From: Quercus robur
Taxonomy: Eukaryota; Streptophyta; Magnoliopsida; Fagales; Fagaceae
Assembly: GCF_932294415.1 (NCBI RefSeq)
Contig: NC_065538.1
Location: 44,926,843 to 44,990,842 of the forward strand
Direction of reading: 5' to 3'
Length of the DNA: 64,000 bases
Shown one piece after another: positions 50,163 to 63,333 of this stretch. The notes below the pieces were generated by a model. The model had not been told where the DNA came from. It did no database searches and saw only the letters and a program-made list of their open reading frames with translations. The number at the start of each line of letters is the position of its first letter. Positions within the stretch are counted from its first letter, which is position 1. Position numbers and translations under genes: made by a program.

Positions 50163-53016
50163 CTAGTGGGGGGAAATTTGAGCAGGATCCTTGAAGGGAC
50201 AATGTTCTCGTATTCTTAAGAGAGACACACCGCTTGTAGAGCACCATTTTTGGTTCCACCCATGCCATTTGATATCAAAAATCATCCCCGTTTTCTTCTC
50301 CTCACTAGTTCCTTGACTGGTCTCACATTGCCTGAAACGAACACAAGCAAATACTAATATGCAAATCATTTAACTATGAAGAGATGTATATGTTATTAGT
50401 ATGAGTCAAAGTATAGTACCATCTCCAGTCCCATAGTTAGGAGGATGTGTCCAAGTCCGTTGCGACCTTTGCGGCCGATCTTCAACCCGCTCAATTCGTT
50501 CACCCTACATCTCCTCAATGTGTGAAGCCTCTGGTGGGGGGCTTGGGAATATCTCTGTCTGGATGAACTCAGTATGCACAAACTCAGAGGGAGCAGCACC
50601 AGGGGTGGGTTTTCTAGGAATGGGCATGAATCTCATCTCATCTCATCTCTACCATGTACATCAGCAAGGGTAGTGCTAGGGGTCGTGGGGGAGACGTATG
50701 AGAGATGTAGTAGAGAATGTAGGTGGGCAGGTATCATCGCGGACCATGGATGGGGACTGAGATGTGTCTCATGGGCAAACCCATGGGATGGACCCGCATC
50801 ATCGTGTGACATGTATGGCAATGGACCAGTCGCATCGCAGCCTATGTCATAACCAATGTCCAAACGCATCTCATCTAATGACTGACTTGCCTCCTCCATG
50901 GTGTGGTCATGCACAGGTGTGTGACGCTGACCAAATTGATGGCCTCCACGCCCTTGACGTCCACCTACTCGCCGACCACACCCTGCAGTCAGCTCACTCG
51001 TGTTGCCCACAACACGTGCATCGTCCAAGGTCAACCGACTAAGCTCTTCAACGGCTTTCAAGGTAGACATAAAGTCGGTGTGGATCTCGGAACCTGGTTT
51101 GCACTTTGCCAAAATCTTCAAATGTGATTCAGCCTTTCACAAGTATACAAGAGTAGTGTTAGTAGGTTGAACTAAACTATGTGAAGCAATGTACATTTGT
51201 AAAAGAAGAGCCTTTGTAAACTTACCAAAGTGTCCCAGTACGAGGTCTCTTTTGTAATAAAGCGTTGAGTGTGGGGACGAAACCACATCATATACTCGTC
51301 ATTGTAGCTCATCTCCCCATCAAAGAGTGGTGCATCGACAATTGCAGCATGCGCAACCCATTTAGCAATATGTGGGGCATGTTCTACAGCCCAGTCTCTT
51401 TCTTGCTTGCTCTAGAGTGTTATTTTGTGAAGATCAGTTTAAGTATCGACATCGACCGATATACCTTGCTTCATCCGAAACTGTAGGAGAACATGTTCGG
51501 GGTGATGGCCTTCAACCACCCAAAAATATATGAGCGGCACGATAGAACTCCATATGTATTGGCCTGCCGTACAATATGCCAGCAGGGAACCCATCATAGA
51601 CTTATACGGCTCCCACATAATTTGCAATGATCCAACAAATGCAAACAACAGTATTAACAATATAATTAGAAAAAATGTGTAAAGAATGTCAACAATACAT
51701 AATACAAAGATGTATCTCTACTCTAAAAAGTTTTAACTCCAAAATAAAAAATGTTTATTCATGGTTGGCTTACAATTGTAAGTACAACAACTACATGCCA
51801 AAGCGGTCCCCAACAAAGGCACAATATCTAATTTGGCCGTAGCAAAGCAAGTGACATACGATAGGCGTGTAGGACGTGCGTTGCATGTTCAGTTGTGCAC
51901 TTAGCCCCTTTCCATCTAACAATAACACAAACACAATCTTCATATTAGTTGCTTACATAATCCCCATGCGAAAATGTTAATGCAGAAATGTAAACAGTAA
52001 CTATCTAAGATCCTACATACCTAACAGTAAGTGGACTTGATGGCAGTGCCTAGCGTGGATGCCTCATCATAGGACACGTGTGGAAACCTAGCATATTTGC
52101 TTGGCTTTCTTCTCTGATGCCTTATAGAGGTGTCTACATAGCCAATTTAGTGCTGCACTACCCCAACTATACTTCTTTCCATTGCTGGCTATGTAGACAC
52201 CCAACATCTCCAATCAGCATACCACCCAACATCTCCAGTCGTTCGCCAAACTTGTCCATAAACAGCATACCACCCAACATCTCCAGTATGTAAAACCGAG
52301 TGTACCACTGCACAATCAAGTCAGTGGCATTAGCCGAGAAAGGGTTGCTAAACCGTGACTCAAGCCAAGACGCTCTTAACCTCGCCCCACACAGCACTGC
52401 CGTGTTCTCATTAACACCAACATCTTTGCCCGAAGGCCTATGGCCTAGCAACTCAGGGCATAAGTCACCCCAGTCCTCCATATGGGTAAATCCCACCACC
52501 GACAAACCATCTACAAGTACTCCAATTTGTAACCTCCATGTCTTGTAGCGCAATAGTCATCTCACTGTGGGACAAGTGGAATGAATGCGTCTCCAGCTAG
52601 ATTCTCTCCACCAACACTGTGATCAGTGCATGGTTGAGCTCTATATCTGGGACCTGAAGTAGCCCACCTAACCCCGCTTCTATGATATAAGCGGCAACCC
52701 GTGGATCTAACCCACCTTCGGGCACACCACTAAATCAGTGACGACAAGTTAGTATACTTGGCACTTCTTGCAAACGGAGCAGCGTTGTATTAATATAGCA
52801 TTCAATAAGCATGTAATATTTACACTTCAAACTTAAATGCCAATGCTAGGGACAAGTGTATAATAAGAAAAATCTTTGTAGTACATATACTGAGTACGAT
52901 TTTGGACAAGTGCATACCTCGCCTTCCGAAGGACCATCCCAAAGCAAACTTGAATGATGCTCTGCCTACCTTGTCAAGACAGTACTCACAGAGGGTCCCA
53001 CTGGATGTGGGTCCAT
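50163..53016 (-). pseudogene. plant mobile domain (PMD/MAIN-like, 'PP7 long form') gene relic
   Basis: The probable start is at 53016 (MDPHPVGPSVSTVLTR), a typical first exon of this family, ending with LLWDGPSEGE. The next exon (about 52740-52167) has LNHALITVLVERI, ETHSFHLSHSEMTIALQD and WGDLCPELLGHRP, then YILEMLGGMLFMDKF, the PMD core. About 51660-51250 reads YKSMMGSLLAYCTAGQYIW and LIYFWVVEGHHPEHVLLQF, then YMMWFRPHTQRFI. A tail at 51127-50633 is low-complexity, and a basic 'RRKGRNGLGH' segment follows. PMD proteins derive from, or travel with, transposable elements; MAIN and MAIL1 in Arabidopsis are domesticated members. Several breaks are present. The last piece, 50163-50338, is assigned here only by position. 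Confidence 0.7.
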
Positions 53017-53236
53017 ATCTAGCATAAATTAAAGGTGATTAATGGCCCATTAAGTGACTACTAGCTGAGTACATACAGAATGAATATCATAATATAGAAT
53101 GAAACAGTTAATTTGAAGTACTAAAGTCAATCCCACTAAAAAACTCATCAAGCTCACAAACTTAATTCACCAACTATTGCAAGGAAACTTATTACAATCA
53201 AAAGACACATACAATATATCAAACAATTTGTCAGAT
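53017..53236. other. junction between PMD relic and PPR pseudogene
   Basis: This 220-base AT-rich stretch is where homology to the PPR gene stops and the PMD relic begins. Confidence 0.4.
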
Positions 53237-54602
53237 TCAATATATATAATTAAAAACAAAACAAGCATAGTGTTCAATCCTTGGAATTATCCAATACTCC
53301 TCAGTCATCAATTTGAAGTAATATTGTCTCTTTTCCAATAGTCCTGCATGGCTGCAACCAAAGATAACTGAAACAAAGGCAATCGAATCTGGACTCAAAA
53401 CTAAGTCTCGCATTTTTACAAAAAGTACCACAGCATCATGACCTAGTCCATTAAGACCAAATGCAGAGATCATTGAGGTCCGTGATACAACATCATGGAA
53501 CTTCATCCTGTCAAACACTTCCCTTGCATCTTGTAAACTTCCACACTTAGCATACATGTCAACCAAGGAATTCTCCAATAACAAAATTTGGTCGAAGTTT
53601 CTTCATCTCAACATATTCATGCATCTGCCTTCCTAGAGATAGAGCCAAAAGATCCCCACAAGCAGGAAGAACACTAGCAATAGTGACTGCATCAGGTTCT
53701 ATCCCATATTTTTTTCCATCTGTATATATAAATTAACTGTTTCACCATTCATTGAATTATTAACATACACTGCTATGATCACATTCCATGAAACAACACT
53801 CTTCTTTGCCAACTTCATGAAAATCTCTTTAACATATGAAACATTGTTAAATGATACACTAGTTACAGCCGGCAAGAGGCTAGCTATTGTACCAGCATCT
53901 GGTTTTAACCTCGATGCCTCCATTTCTTTACAAAACTCTAATGAATCATCAAACCTTGCATTTTGCACATACCCAACAACCTTGAATTCCAGAAAACAGC
54001 ATCTCTGCTCAACATCTCATCAATAACTTGCCGAACCTCCATTAAACAACCACATTTCCCATACATTGCAACTAGACCATTCCCCATAAAAAAATTCAAA
54101 TCAAGCCCAACTTTAATAACAGCACCATGAATTTTCATCCCAACATTGAAATTATACAATCTAGAACACGCTTTCAACACACAAGGATGTGTATAATTAT
54201 CAGGCTCAAATCCCTGGCAAGCCATGATTTTGAAACAAGAAGAGCATCATAGTACATGTGGTTGTTTACACATCTTCTGATCACAACATTAAGGAAAACA
54301 ATGTTCTTCTCAGGAATTTCATCATATATGTTGTGTTATACTGGGTTCTCCACGAGCAGCATAAGCCCTCATGAGTTTCATGCCAAGGGAAGGTTTGAGT
54401 ATAGGGGTTGATCAACAATGATCTTAGAATGGAGTTTCTTCAAGATTTTGATATCTGGGTATTGGTCCAATATTTCACCACACATTTCTTCAGTGAGAGT
54501 TGTGCTTCTCTGGGTGAACTCAGGCTTTGGGGTTGAGGAGACTAGATTTTGCAATTGCCTGGCAGTAGAAAAATGGCAGGAAAGAGGAGTGACTGATTTC
54601 AT
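53237..54602 (-). pseudogene. PPR protein, At3g49142-like, truncated
   Basis: PPR proteins bind organellar RNA in editing or processing. On the minus strand the N-terminus starts at 54602 (MKSVTPLSCHF). It has ILDQYPDIKILKKLHSKIIV, then FEPDNYTHPCVLKACSRL and GLVAMYGKCGCLMEVRQV, RFDDSLEFCKEMEASRLKPD, KSVVSWNVIIAVYVNNSMNG, LVDMYAKCGSLQDAREVFD and AFVSVIFGCSHAGLLE. This is the repeat order of Arabidopsis At3g49142, a PLS-type protein with a C-terminal DYW domain. The reading changes frame several times, and homology stops at IPRIEHYACF near 53260, so the last PPR motifs and the E/DYW domain are absent. A pseudogene. Confidence 0.88.
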
Positions 54603-55199
54603 GAATGGTTGAAGACTAGAGTTTGGAAATTGAGGTTTGGGATAGTAAAGTCGGATTACTTGATTTAGATATTAGATCACAAGTTTGATATATGGCCAGT
54701 GTCTAACTTCCATGGTCTATCATCCTCAACGGATTTCATAACCTTGGCCTATACTACTAGGCTACCATCAGTACCAAGTTCCCAACCATTAAAATGGCTT
54801 AGTCTATTAGACCCATTTAACTGTGTACCTCAAGACTCGATTTGGAACAAAATTTGTAATTTACAAAATTCAACATCACATCACCCTTATAACCCCATTT
54901 AACTAACCTTTCTCTTCTTGTTAGCCAATCCTATATAGTCAACCAAGAAATGAAAGAATGTTTAGGAATATAGACAGTAAAACATTTGCTTTTCACCATG
55001 CAACATTTAATAGCCTCCCAAATGCAAATGCTTATCAGGTGCAGTAGGAAGCCAGATAACTTCGTCTTAAATGCGCCTGATCTAAGCTTTATATTTCTTG
55101 CTTTGGATTAATACGAATTCTTATGATCTTGTTGGAGGCTAGAACCAACTTCCAATTATGAATGACACTCAAAAGGCTAGCTGTCATGGTGCTAGAAGC
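54603..55199. other. 5' flank of PPR pseudogene
   Basis: No gene or element was recognised. Confidence 0.4.
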
Positions 55200-55545
55200 A
55201 TATAAATATCTATGCACAAGGTTTTGGTAGGGTGGCTCTTTTGGATGTCAATTATCATGACTCAGATAAAACTTTGAATCACCCTTGCCTATTATAAACT
55301 TCATCAGAGCTCTAACTGCATCCCTCAAACGAAGCAGTTTTCTTCATGCCCATGTGCTCTCTTGATCTAGAAACCACCCAAAAACTTCTTCTAAATGGAA
55401 CCACCAACTTCATCAAATGGGAAACTGTATTCCAATCCCAATTTTTTAAACCCAAACTACCCTCCTGCTTTGAAATAGTTGATACCTCCCAAGCAACTCA
55501 ATCAAGCCCCCACTGCCTTCTCAGCTTTCCTAATCTACAAGTATT
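55200..55545 (-). mobile_element. LINE reverse-transcriptase C-terminal scrap
   Basis: The minus strand reads ISKQEGSLGLKNWDWNTVSH near 55480, close to the 'pKxEGGLGlxnlxxWN' block that follows RT in plant LINEs. A degenerate continuation follows. Frame shifts and stops are present, and no tail was located. Confidence 0.5.
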
Positions 55546-55565
55546 GATTAAATCTTTGTTCAACC

Positions 55566-56446
55566 TGTACATTTTTAGACCCCTTAAACACAACCAGATT
55601 AAACTAGTTATTTAAACACAACCTGATTAACCTAGTTATTTAACCAAGTGATTAACTTTAAATAAATTATGGAAAACTAGGTTAACACATATAAATCATA
55701 TCATTTACAAGTGCGGAAAATAAAGAACACAACGATATGATAACCCAGGAAAACCAAACCAATAAAAAATCTGGGGAGGATTTAACCTAGCTATCTTCAA
55801 GGTAAATAAATCCACTATAGAGAATTGAAGTTTACATAATAGTGACTTAGACCAGTAACATCCTATTGCTATCTCGAGTATGAAACTTACTACTACGACC
55901 ACGTGATAGCTCTGAGTCCACGGACTACTTCTCTCTTGGATTCACAGCAAGCACAAGCACTCCCGCTTGTATATCTTTAAGCTCTTGAATCAGCAATTGA
56001 TTGATCACCAAGCTCTCAACATCAATCTTGAGATTGGAAACCCTAAGTGTGTATGAAGGCAAACACCTCTAGATCTCATAAGAGATTCACACCCAGCATA
56101 AAGAGCAACCCCAAAACGTGGCAGGGTTTTTCCTTTTATACTTAAGGCAAGGCATAAAACCCTACATGTCAAACGGGCTTGGGCTGAGTTGGAAAATTCT
56201 ACAGAAAAAACAATCTGCATGAGTTTCGATCGATCGAGTCTAATTCTCAATCGATCGAGTCTAATTCTCAATCGATTGAGCCAAGCAGATTTACACAATA
56301 AATCCTGCAGTACACTTGATTCCAACTTTACAATAAACACATACTTGGAGCAAGTTTAAAACAAGACTAAACGTTTTGATTATGGTTTGCCAACATTACA
56401 AATTGAAGTTCTAATACATTTAAACCTAAAGTCTTAGAACCCAACA
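55566..56446 (-). repeat. 3' LTR of SIRE-like copia
   Basis: Read on the minus strand it starts tgttgggttctaagacttta and ends near ..aaaaatgtaca. It carries repeated aatcgatcgagtctaattct words (56225-56285). Next to its start, outside, is the polypurine tract ccaaagggggagtt. Near 55575-55640 it has a 30-base partial duplication not seen in the other LTR. Confidence 0.85.
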
Positions 56447-57091
56447 AACTCCCCCTTTGGCAATTCATGACAAAACACAAACTAAACAAAATGCTCAAAG
56501 TTTACAAAAATAGCCCAATACAAGAACATTGCCCAACACAACAAATTCAACCTAACCACTATCTATCAGTTGCAAGTGTAGACAGCAGCACGATTGAATC
56601 AACCTGTATATTTTTATAACACTTAACAAACACATAAACGCATGCGTGGAAAATACAAGTAAAACAAAATAAATTTTTGATTTCACATAAACATAAACTA
56701 CAAGACATATATCATGAATAACCTCATAAATATAAATCAATAATCTATGTAGCACAATGTGAAACAAGAAACACATATAAACACATCACAGTATCTCCCC
56801 CTATTAAAGACAATTCAAAATAAAACAAAATATATCATGAGCCAAAGAATATAAATACATGATGAAGAACCTAAATACAATCTAAAGCACCCAGCTCCAA
56901 AACACAAAAATCTCCCCCTATCAACAAAATCTCCTACTAATATGTACTCCCCCTTTTTGTGATAAATTGCCAAAGGGCAATCACTCATCATCAAAAGAAG
57001 GTGGCTGAGGTGATCGTCGAAGACTCTCCAAATCTGGTCGCAAAGACCGAAACTCATCAAGCATGTTCACCAAAAGCTGACCATGAGCCAC

Positions 57092-58084
57092 CTAAATGGT
57101 CATTACAGTCTCCAACATACGACAAATATCCGAATCATCTGAAGTAGAAGGCGGAGGAATAGCAGCAGCAATCAGATTAACGTATGCATCAACAACCGGA
57201 TCACCTATAGAAGAGGGAGGAGGAGGTGGTGCACTAGAAGAGGAAGAAATGACTTTATGGCGTTTAAAGCTAGCTCGCATCTGAGCAGCCCTCTGCCTAA
57301 GAAAGATGGCACCTATAGGAGCAATAATATGAACAGGTTCAGATGCTGGAAACTCATCTAATCCTAGATGTAACAAAATCCGGTGAATAAAGACGGGGAA
57401 GAAAAGAGTATAAGCAGTAGAACTACTCCTATGTACCTCAATCAAAGAACGAATGAAAAGATGAGGAAAGCTCATAGGAGCATTAGTGACAAGCGCATAC
57501 AAAAATGCACATCTCTCCAAAGGAATGGTGTGCAGATGAGAGATAGGCCAGATCGAATGGCAAGAAATCCGAATGAAAAGATAGTGAATCTCGGTCTACT
57601 CTTAAGAGGTGATCCGAGGATCAGAATCCCATTGGAAAGAAGTACCAGTAATAATTGACATAATGTCATCAAGAGACGGAGACTCATTGTAAGGATAAAC
57701 AGAATGCTGGACCAGTGACACCCTAAGAGCAGCAGCCATTACAGAAGGAGTAACGGTGTACTCTTCACCCCGTATCCAACTTCTCACAATAGTGTTAGAA
57801 TCATAGGAGTGGACAGAGAGGTTCGAGTAGAACTCTCTAATCAAGGTAGCTGGAGGAGGATGATCAACATCCAACAAAGGCAACCAGCCCTGACAATCAA
57901 AGTTTCTCCTAATCTCACCATCTAACTCATCTAAAATGACCTTATGCTTAGCCCACACATTCCTATGAATGTTCAGCTTCTCATAAGTTTCTTGACTTTT
58001 CTCACTAAGGAACCTCTCACTATCAAAGGTGGGGGCAGAAGAAGAAGAGGTGGAGGTCCTATAAGCTCTAGTCTTCCTAACCAT
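57092..58084 (-). pseudogene. extra ORF in env-like position, plant transposon-protein domain
   Basis: It starts at 58084 with MVRKTRAYRTSTSSSSAPTF, a basic and Ser-rich N-terminus. Then come LIREFYSNLSVHSYDSNTIV, VRSWIRGEEYTVTPSVMAAA and, further on, LERCAFLYALVTNAPMSFPH and LFFPVFIHRILLHLGLDEF. The FYxN..G..v.v..-type pattern resembles the 'putative plant transposon protein' domain (PF20167 type) found in many plant elements. A proline/serine-rich tail and a short closing helix end it at 57092. It is sense with pol. There is no signal peptide or membrane segment, so it is not an envelope. Its function is unknown. Broken. Confidence 0.65.
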
Positions 58085-60127
58085 GATGTTAAAAAGCAAA
58101 AAGGAAAGACAGAAAAGAGACAAAAGACAAAAACAAGAAAAACCAAGGGCAGATTGCAAGTTAACACAAAAATATAGAAAATAACAATTTATATGATGCA
58201 TGAACAATATCAACACATGATGCATGCTCTAATACAATGAGAATAAGTTCAATTGCACTTCAAAATCGCAAAATTGGTTTGAGCATAGAGTTTATATCAA
58301 AAACCCCAAATTTTGAAAACCATTTTTCACAAATCTCAACAAATTGATCAATTAATCATTACACAAGTGAGATAACAGTTTATAATGACCAAATCAATCA
58401 ATCAAACCAGCCAATTTCATCAATTAAAGCTCAATTGAAAAAAAACCCCAAATCGGGTACTTGCAAGCCCTAGAAAATTAAAATTTTCCAAAATCAACAA
58501 ATTGATCAAATTAATTCCCAAGGATCAGATTTATATCATCCCACAACAAAAACCCAATGATAAATTTGGAAAGAAAAGGCTTAAATCAACAAAAACCCCA
58601 ATTTTCTATAGGTTCGAAATTTTCCCAATATGCATGACAAAAATGCATGAAACTTGAAAATAAATGAAAAAGGAAGGGTATAAAGGTCTTACCGGCCTTA
58701 GAGGACAAAAACCCTTGAAGAAATTTGAGGGAAGACGACAAAAATAGTGATTGGAAGCCTTGACCGATCGAAGAGAGAGAGAAAAGTGTTTTGAAAAAGT
58801 TTGAAAGTGATTGAACAAGTGAAAACTCAAAGTTTTTAAAAAACGCTCTATGCGATTTTAGATTGATCGAAAATTAGATTTGATAGATCGAAAATGCCTT
58901 CGATTGATCTAGAAGCAATCGAGTAGTGATCGAAACGGTCATATTTAAACCAAAATTTTAATCGCATTTTCAATCAGTCGAGCAACAGGTTCAATCGATC
59001 GAAAATCTAGAAAAATTAAATTTTTGAAAAAACAGAGAAATTTTATGCAGAAACTCCTCAAAGCATAGTATTTTATGAATAAAATACATAAGTATGAAAT
59101 GAAATGCTTTTCAAAAACAATTGTATTGAACCCAGATTTCCCAAAATTATGATTTTCAATCAATTTTTCTTAAGTTCTCAAATTTCAAACACATTTTGCA
59201 CTAAACTCAAGGAAGTTTCAATCTTGGATGACCAAAACAAAATCACACATAATAACATGTACACAGTTTAGCAAAGAGTAACTTGTGTAGTATGTGCAAC
59301 TAGCAAAAGTTTGAAATACATGTGAGGTGATATGTAAATAGAAATCAAGCACAATTTCTACAAAATTCATCACATAAAATTTGAAAGAGACTATCACCTA
59401 AAGAGTTACATCATATAACTCGTACATTTCCTAGAAAACAAGTTTGTAATCATGTAAGTTTCTTGATTTGCCTCATATTATACACACCAATTTTATTTGA
59501 TCAAAAACTTATTAATAATAGCCAGGATAATGTACACACCAATTTTATTTGATTGAATTCATTATAGTCCAATAATATACACACAAATTTTAGCATTTAA
59601 ACCGAGGCTACAACTTATATTCTTTTTGTGCATGTGCTACATTTTCTTAAATACAAAATCTTATGATATGCACTAAGATGTTCATAATTGGCTAGTAAAC
59701 AGTGGTGAAATGGTTATTTATGCCTTTCTCAATAAGTTCAAGTCCGACAATCAAAGACATGTGATTTTAAAATCAAGATCATGTGATTAAAAACTATAAA
59801 CGTTTTCCCACACAACATGCACTACAAAGTTCAAATTAGTAAAGTGCAATAAATAAGCTCATCCAAGCTAAATAAGGTACATAGACATGTTATGTAAAAA
59901 TAAATTGGCCAACCTTGATTTCAAATCCAAGACAAATAATGCAAAACACATTTTGCTTCCCTTTTCCCTTTTTTTTTTTATTTTTTGGAAAAGAAATAAC
60001 AAAAACAACCTAGAATGAAATGCATAAATGTTATGTAATGCAAATCCTAGAAAAACAAAAACAACAAAGAGGAATGATCACAAAGAGTAGAACGATGAAG
60101 CACAAGGACCATGAAAGCCAAAGATGA
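58085..60127. other. non-coding spacer between RNase H and extra ORF
   Basis: About 2 kb of AT-rich DNA. 58860-59000 holds a cluster of gatcgaaa / tcgattgatc / aatcgatcg words like those of the LTRs. The rest shows nothing specific. Confidence 0.6.
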
Positions 60128-60403
60128 TCAGGGACATAGAATCACACCAAGTACTTGATGAAGTGTCTTAAACTTGCTTCTATCAAGAGGTTTGATGAAG
60201 ATGTCAGCATTCTGACGTTCAGTAGGGATATACTCAAGAGACACAATCTTTCTTTCAACAAGATCCCTAATAAAATGATATATAATCTCTGTGTGCTTCA
60301 TCTTAGAATGTTGAACAGGGTTTTTAGCGGTATCAATAACACTAGAATTATCACAATAAACAACCATGGTGTCTTGTGTTATCCCATGTTCTACCATCGG
60401 CAT
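60128..60403 (-). pseudogene. copia RNase H region
   Basis: VVYCDNSSVIDTAKNPVQHS, then KMKHTEIIYHFIRDLVERK and NADIFIKPLDRSKF, are the copia RNase H end blocks. Confidence 0.85.
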
Positions 60404-60538
60404 TACTGGCCCAATCAGAATCAGGAAAATCCAGCAAGAGACAGATTTGACTCTTTGCTATAAAACAATCCATAATCACAAGTTCCACCAACATATTTTA
60501 ACAGCATTCAAATGTGAAACCTTAGGATTAGATGAAAC

Positions 60539-61801
60539 CTAGAACATACCAACACTAAATGCAATATCAGGCCAACTAGCAATTAAATACAAAAGACACC
60601 CAATCATACTTTTATATAATGTAACGTCAACAGACTTACCTAATGGATCATTGGTTAATTTTGCATTTGCAACCATTGGTGTTCTAGCATGTGCAGCCTT
60701 GTCAAGTCCAAATCTCTTAACTAGATTTCTAGCATACTTTGCTTGGTTGATGTAGATTTCTGAGTCCGTTTGCTTCACCTGCAATCCCAATAAATAAGTT
60801 AGTTCACCAACTATACTCATTTTGAATATGGCCTTCATTTCATATGCAAAAGATTGAGCAAGAGAATCATTAGTAGCACCAAAAACAATATCATCAACAT
60901 AAATTTGAACTATAACAAAATAATTCTTATCCTTTCGAATGAAGAGAGTAGTATCTGCAAATCCCCTTTTGAATTCATGCTCAATGAGATATGTAGTCAA
61001 TCTATCATACCAAGCCCTAGGAGCTTGTTTCAAACCATAAAGGGCTCTCTTCAACTTGTAGACATCATCCGGTTTGTGAGGATCAACAAAACCCTTTGGT
61101 TGTTCAACATATACCTCTTCTTGCAACATTCCATTCAAGAAAGCACTTTTAACATCCATTTGATACAACTTAAAATTCAGATGACTTGCTATGGCCAAAA
61201 GTATCCTAATGGATTCCAGTCTTGCTACCGATGCAAAAGTCTCATCAAAATCAATCCCTTCCACTTGTGTGTACCCTTGAGCAATAAGTCTTGATTTATT
61301 TATAATAACCATACCATGTTCATTTGACTTGTTTTTAAAAATCCACTTAGTTCCAATCACATTTACTCCCTTTGTTCTAGGAACTAATTCCCACACATCA
61401 TTCCGATCAAATTGATGAAGTTCTTCATACATGGAATTAACCCAATCAGCATCTTGAAGTGCTTCATCCACCTTTTTCAATTCAAATTGGGATAGATAGC
61501 ATGAGTGAATAATTACATTCAAGGTTTTGGATCTCAATCTCATGTTATCATTTAGACTACCCAATATATTTGTGGCAGGGTGATTCAACTTAACTCTAGA
61601 AGATGGACCTTTGACCAGAGATGTGGAGGTACCTTTTTGTTCTGATGGAGGACTAAGCTTACTTTGTTCTTGTTGAGTTTCATGAACCGGCGTGGATGGT
61701 TCTGAACTTGATAGTATTGAAACTATATCATTCAATAACAGCAGCTCTTCCTCACTATGCTTCCCCATATAACCATTAGGAAGTGAATCATCAACTTCCA
61801 T
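60539..61801 (-). pseudogene. copia reverse transcriptase region
   Basis: This is an open stretch of 420 codons. [20 protein letters not shown] and GTKWIFKNK open the RT. It has [52 protein letters not shown] and the catalytic [19 protein letters not shown] and [19 protein letters not shown] lead into RNase H. In the family this enzyme copies element RNA into DNA. Confidence 0.9.
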
Positions 61802-61915
61802 AATCTTTTCTTAAACTGGAGAACTGTTTTTTGAATGACTTTCAAAACTTAATTCATCATTGATCACAACATTGGAAGACTCCATGAATGTTTTGGTTCT
61901 CAGATTGTACATTGA

Positions 61916-62804
61916 CTACATTCTATATGCTCTACTAGTGGAGGAGTATCCTAGAAAGTATCTTTTGTCACTCTTTACATCAAACTTTTCTAGGTTCTCT
62001 ATCACGTAGAATGTAACAATCACTGCCAAATATCCGGAAATATTTCTTTCCTCTCCAGAGTTCATAGGGAGTTTGCTTGGAATCAAGTCTAAAATACACT
62101 CGCTTGAGTGTATGGCAAGCAATGTTAATTGCTTCTCCTCAGAAGGATTTGGGCATCTTTTTATTGTGTAGCATGACACATGTCATCTCTTGAACAACCC
62201 TATTCTTCCATTCCACTATTCCATTATGTTGTGGTGTCTTGGGTGATGAGAACTCTTGATGCATGCCTTGATCATTGCAGAAGGTATCCAGCTTTGTGTT
62301 TTCAAATTCTCTTCTATTATCACTTCTAATTCTGGCTATCACAGTACCTTTCTCAACTTGCAATTTTTTGCACAAATGTATCATCTTCTCAGGAGCCTCA
62401 ACTTTATCTCTCAAAAGCACAACCTATGTATATCTAGTAAAATCATCTACCACAACTAGAATATACCTCTTTCCACCTAAACTCTAAACTCTGGCAGGAC
62501 CCATAAGATCAATGTGCAACAACTCAAGAGGTTTGGAAGTTTGAACTTCAGTTACAGACGAATGCTTGGACTTCACTTGTTTACCCATCTGACATGGTCC
62601 ATGTATGCACTTTTCTATCTTCTTAAACTTGGGCAAACCAATAACAACATCACACTTGGAAATTTTCTCTAATTGCTTGTGACTTGCATGTCCCAACCGT
62701 TGATGCCATAAGTCAACTTGATTGATCTTTGCACCAAAACACTTGTTGCTTATACTCGATGTTATACCATAACATTTGTCAGCTGTCCTCACACCAATAC
62801 ACAT
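61916..62804 (-). pseudogene. copia integrase region
   Basis: The zinc domain has WHQRLGHASHKQLEKIS and a C..C-type segment (CIHGPCQMGKQVKS). PLELLHIDLMGPARV, then IRSDNRREFENTKL and QHNGIVEWKNRVVQEM, form the catalytic core. A KRYFLGYSSTSRAYRM end completes it. Confidence 0.85.
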
Positions 62805-62870
62805 ACAGTCACCTCCTCCATCAAGTATCTCACATTCATACTTAGTGAAGAGAACATTCAGTCCATTATC

Positions 62871-63275
62871 TCAAATCTGACTGATGCTGAGTAAGTTAGC
62901 TTTCAACCCATCTACATACCAGACATCTTCAAAAATCGGCAACCCTGGAATGTCCACAGTTCCGATGCCTTTGATCTCAAATTTGCTTCCATCTCCAAAC
63001 GTGATTGTCCCAATCTTTCCTTCAATGAGTGTCTTGAATAGAGATTTATTTCCTATCATATGCTTGGAACAACTACTATCCAAATACCAAAGACAAGAAT
63101 CACGTGCCTTTAAGGCGGTTAAAGCAGTAAAACACAAATAATTCTCATCATAAGTAATTTTACCAAGATGCTCAAGGAAAGATTTAACAAAAGCAATAAG
63201 AGACAAAAACAACAAGTAGACAAGATGGCATATTAGCAATAAAATCTTCCAAGAATCCATGACCACAGGGATCAA
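62871..63275 (-). pseudogene. copia protease region
   Basis: CLWYLDSSCSKHMIGNKSLF is the retropepsin active-site block in the W-DSG-C-HM form of copia. GTITFGDGSKFEIKGIGTVD and VWYVDGLKANLLSISQI follow. Confidence 0.85.
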
Positions 63276-63316
63276 GGATCAACTCTTAGATCAAATGATC
63301 TAAACACTAGAGCTAA

Positions 63317-63330
63317 CTAGCTCTGATACC
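63317..63330 (-). other. primer binding site (tRNA-iMet type)
   Basis: On the minus strand tggtatcagagct follows the LTR end (..aaaagtaca) after two bases. It is the complement of the initiator tRNA 3' end. Confidence 0.85.
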
Positions 63331-63333
63331 ACT

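Noticed and set aside
57092-58084. Envelope gene of the copia element
   Set aside because: No signal peptide, transmembrane segment or Cys pattern of an envelope is visible; the pattern fits a plant transposon-protein domain instead.
60854-61294. Plus-strand ORF of 146 codons
   Set aside because: It is a shadow of the copia reverse transcriptase on the other strand.
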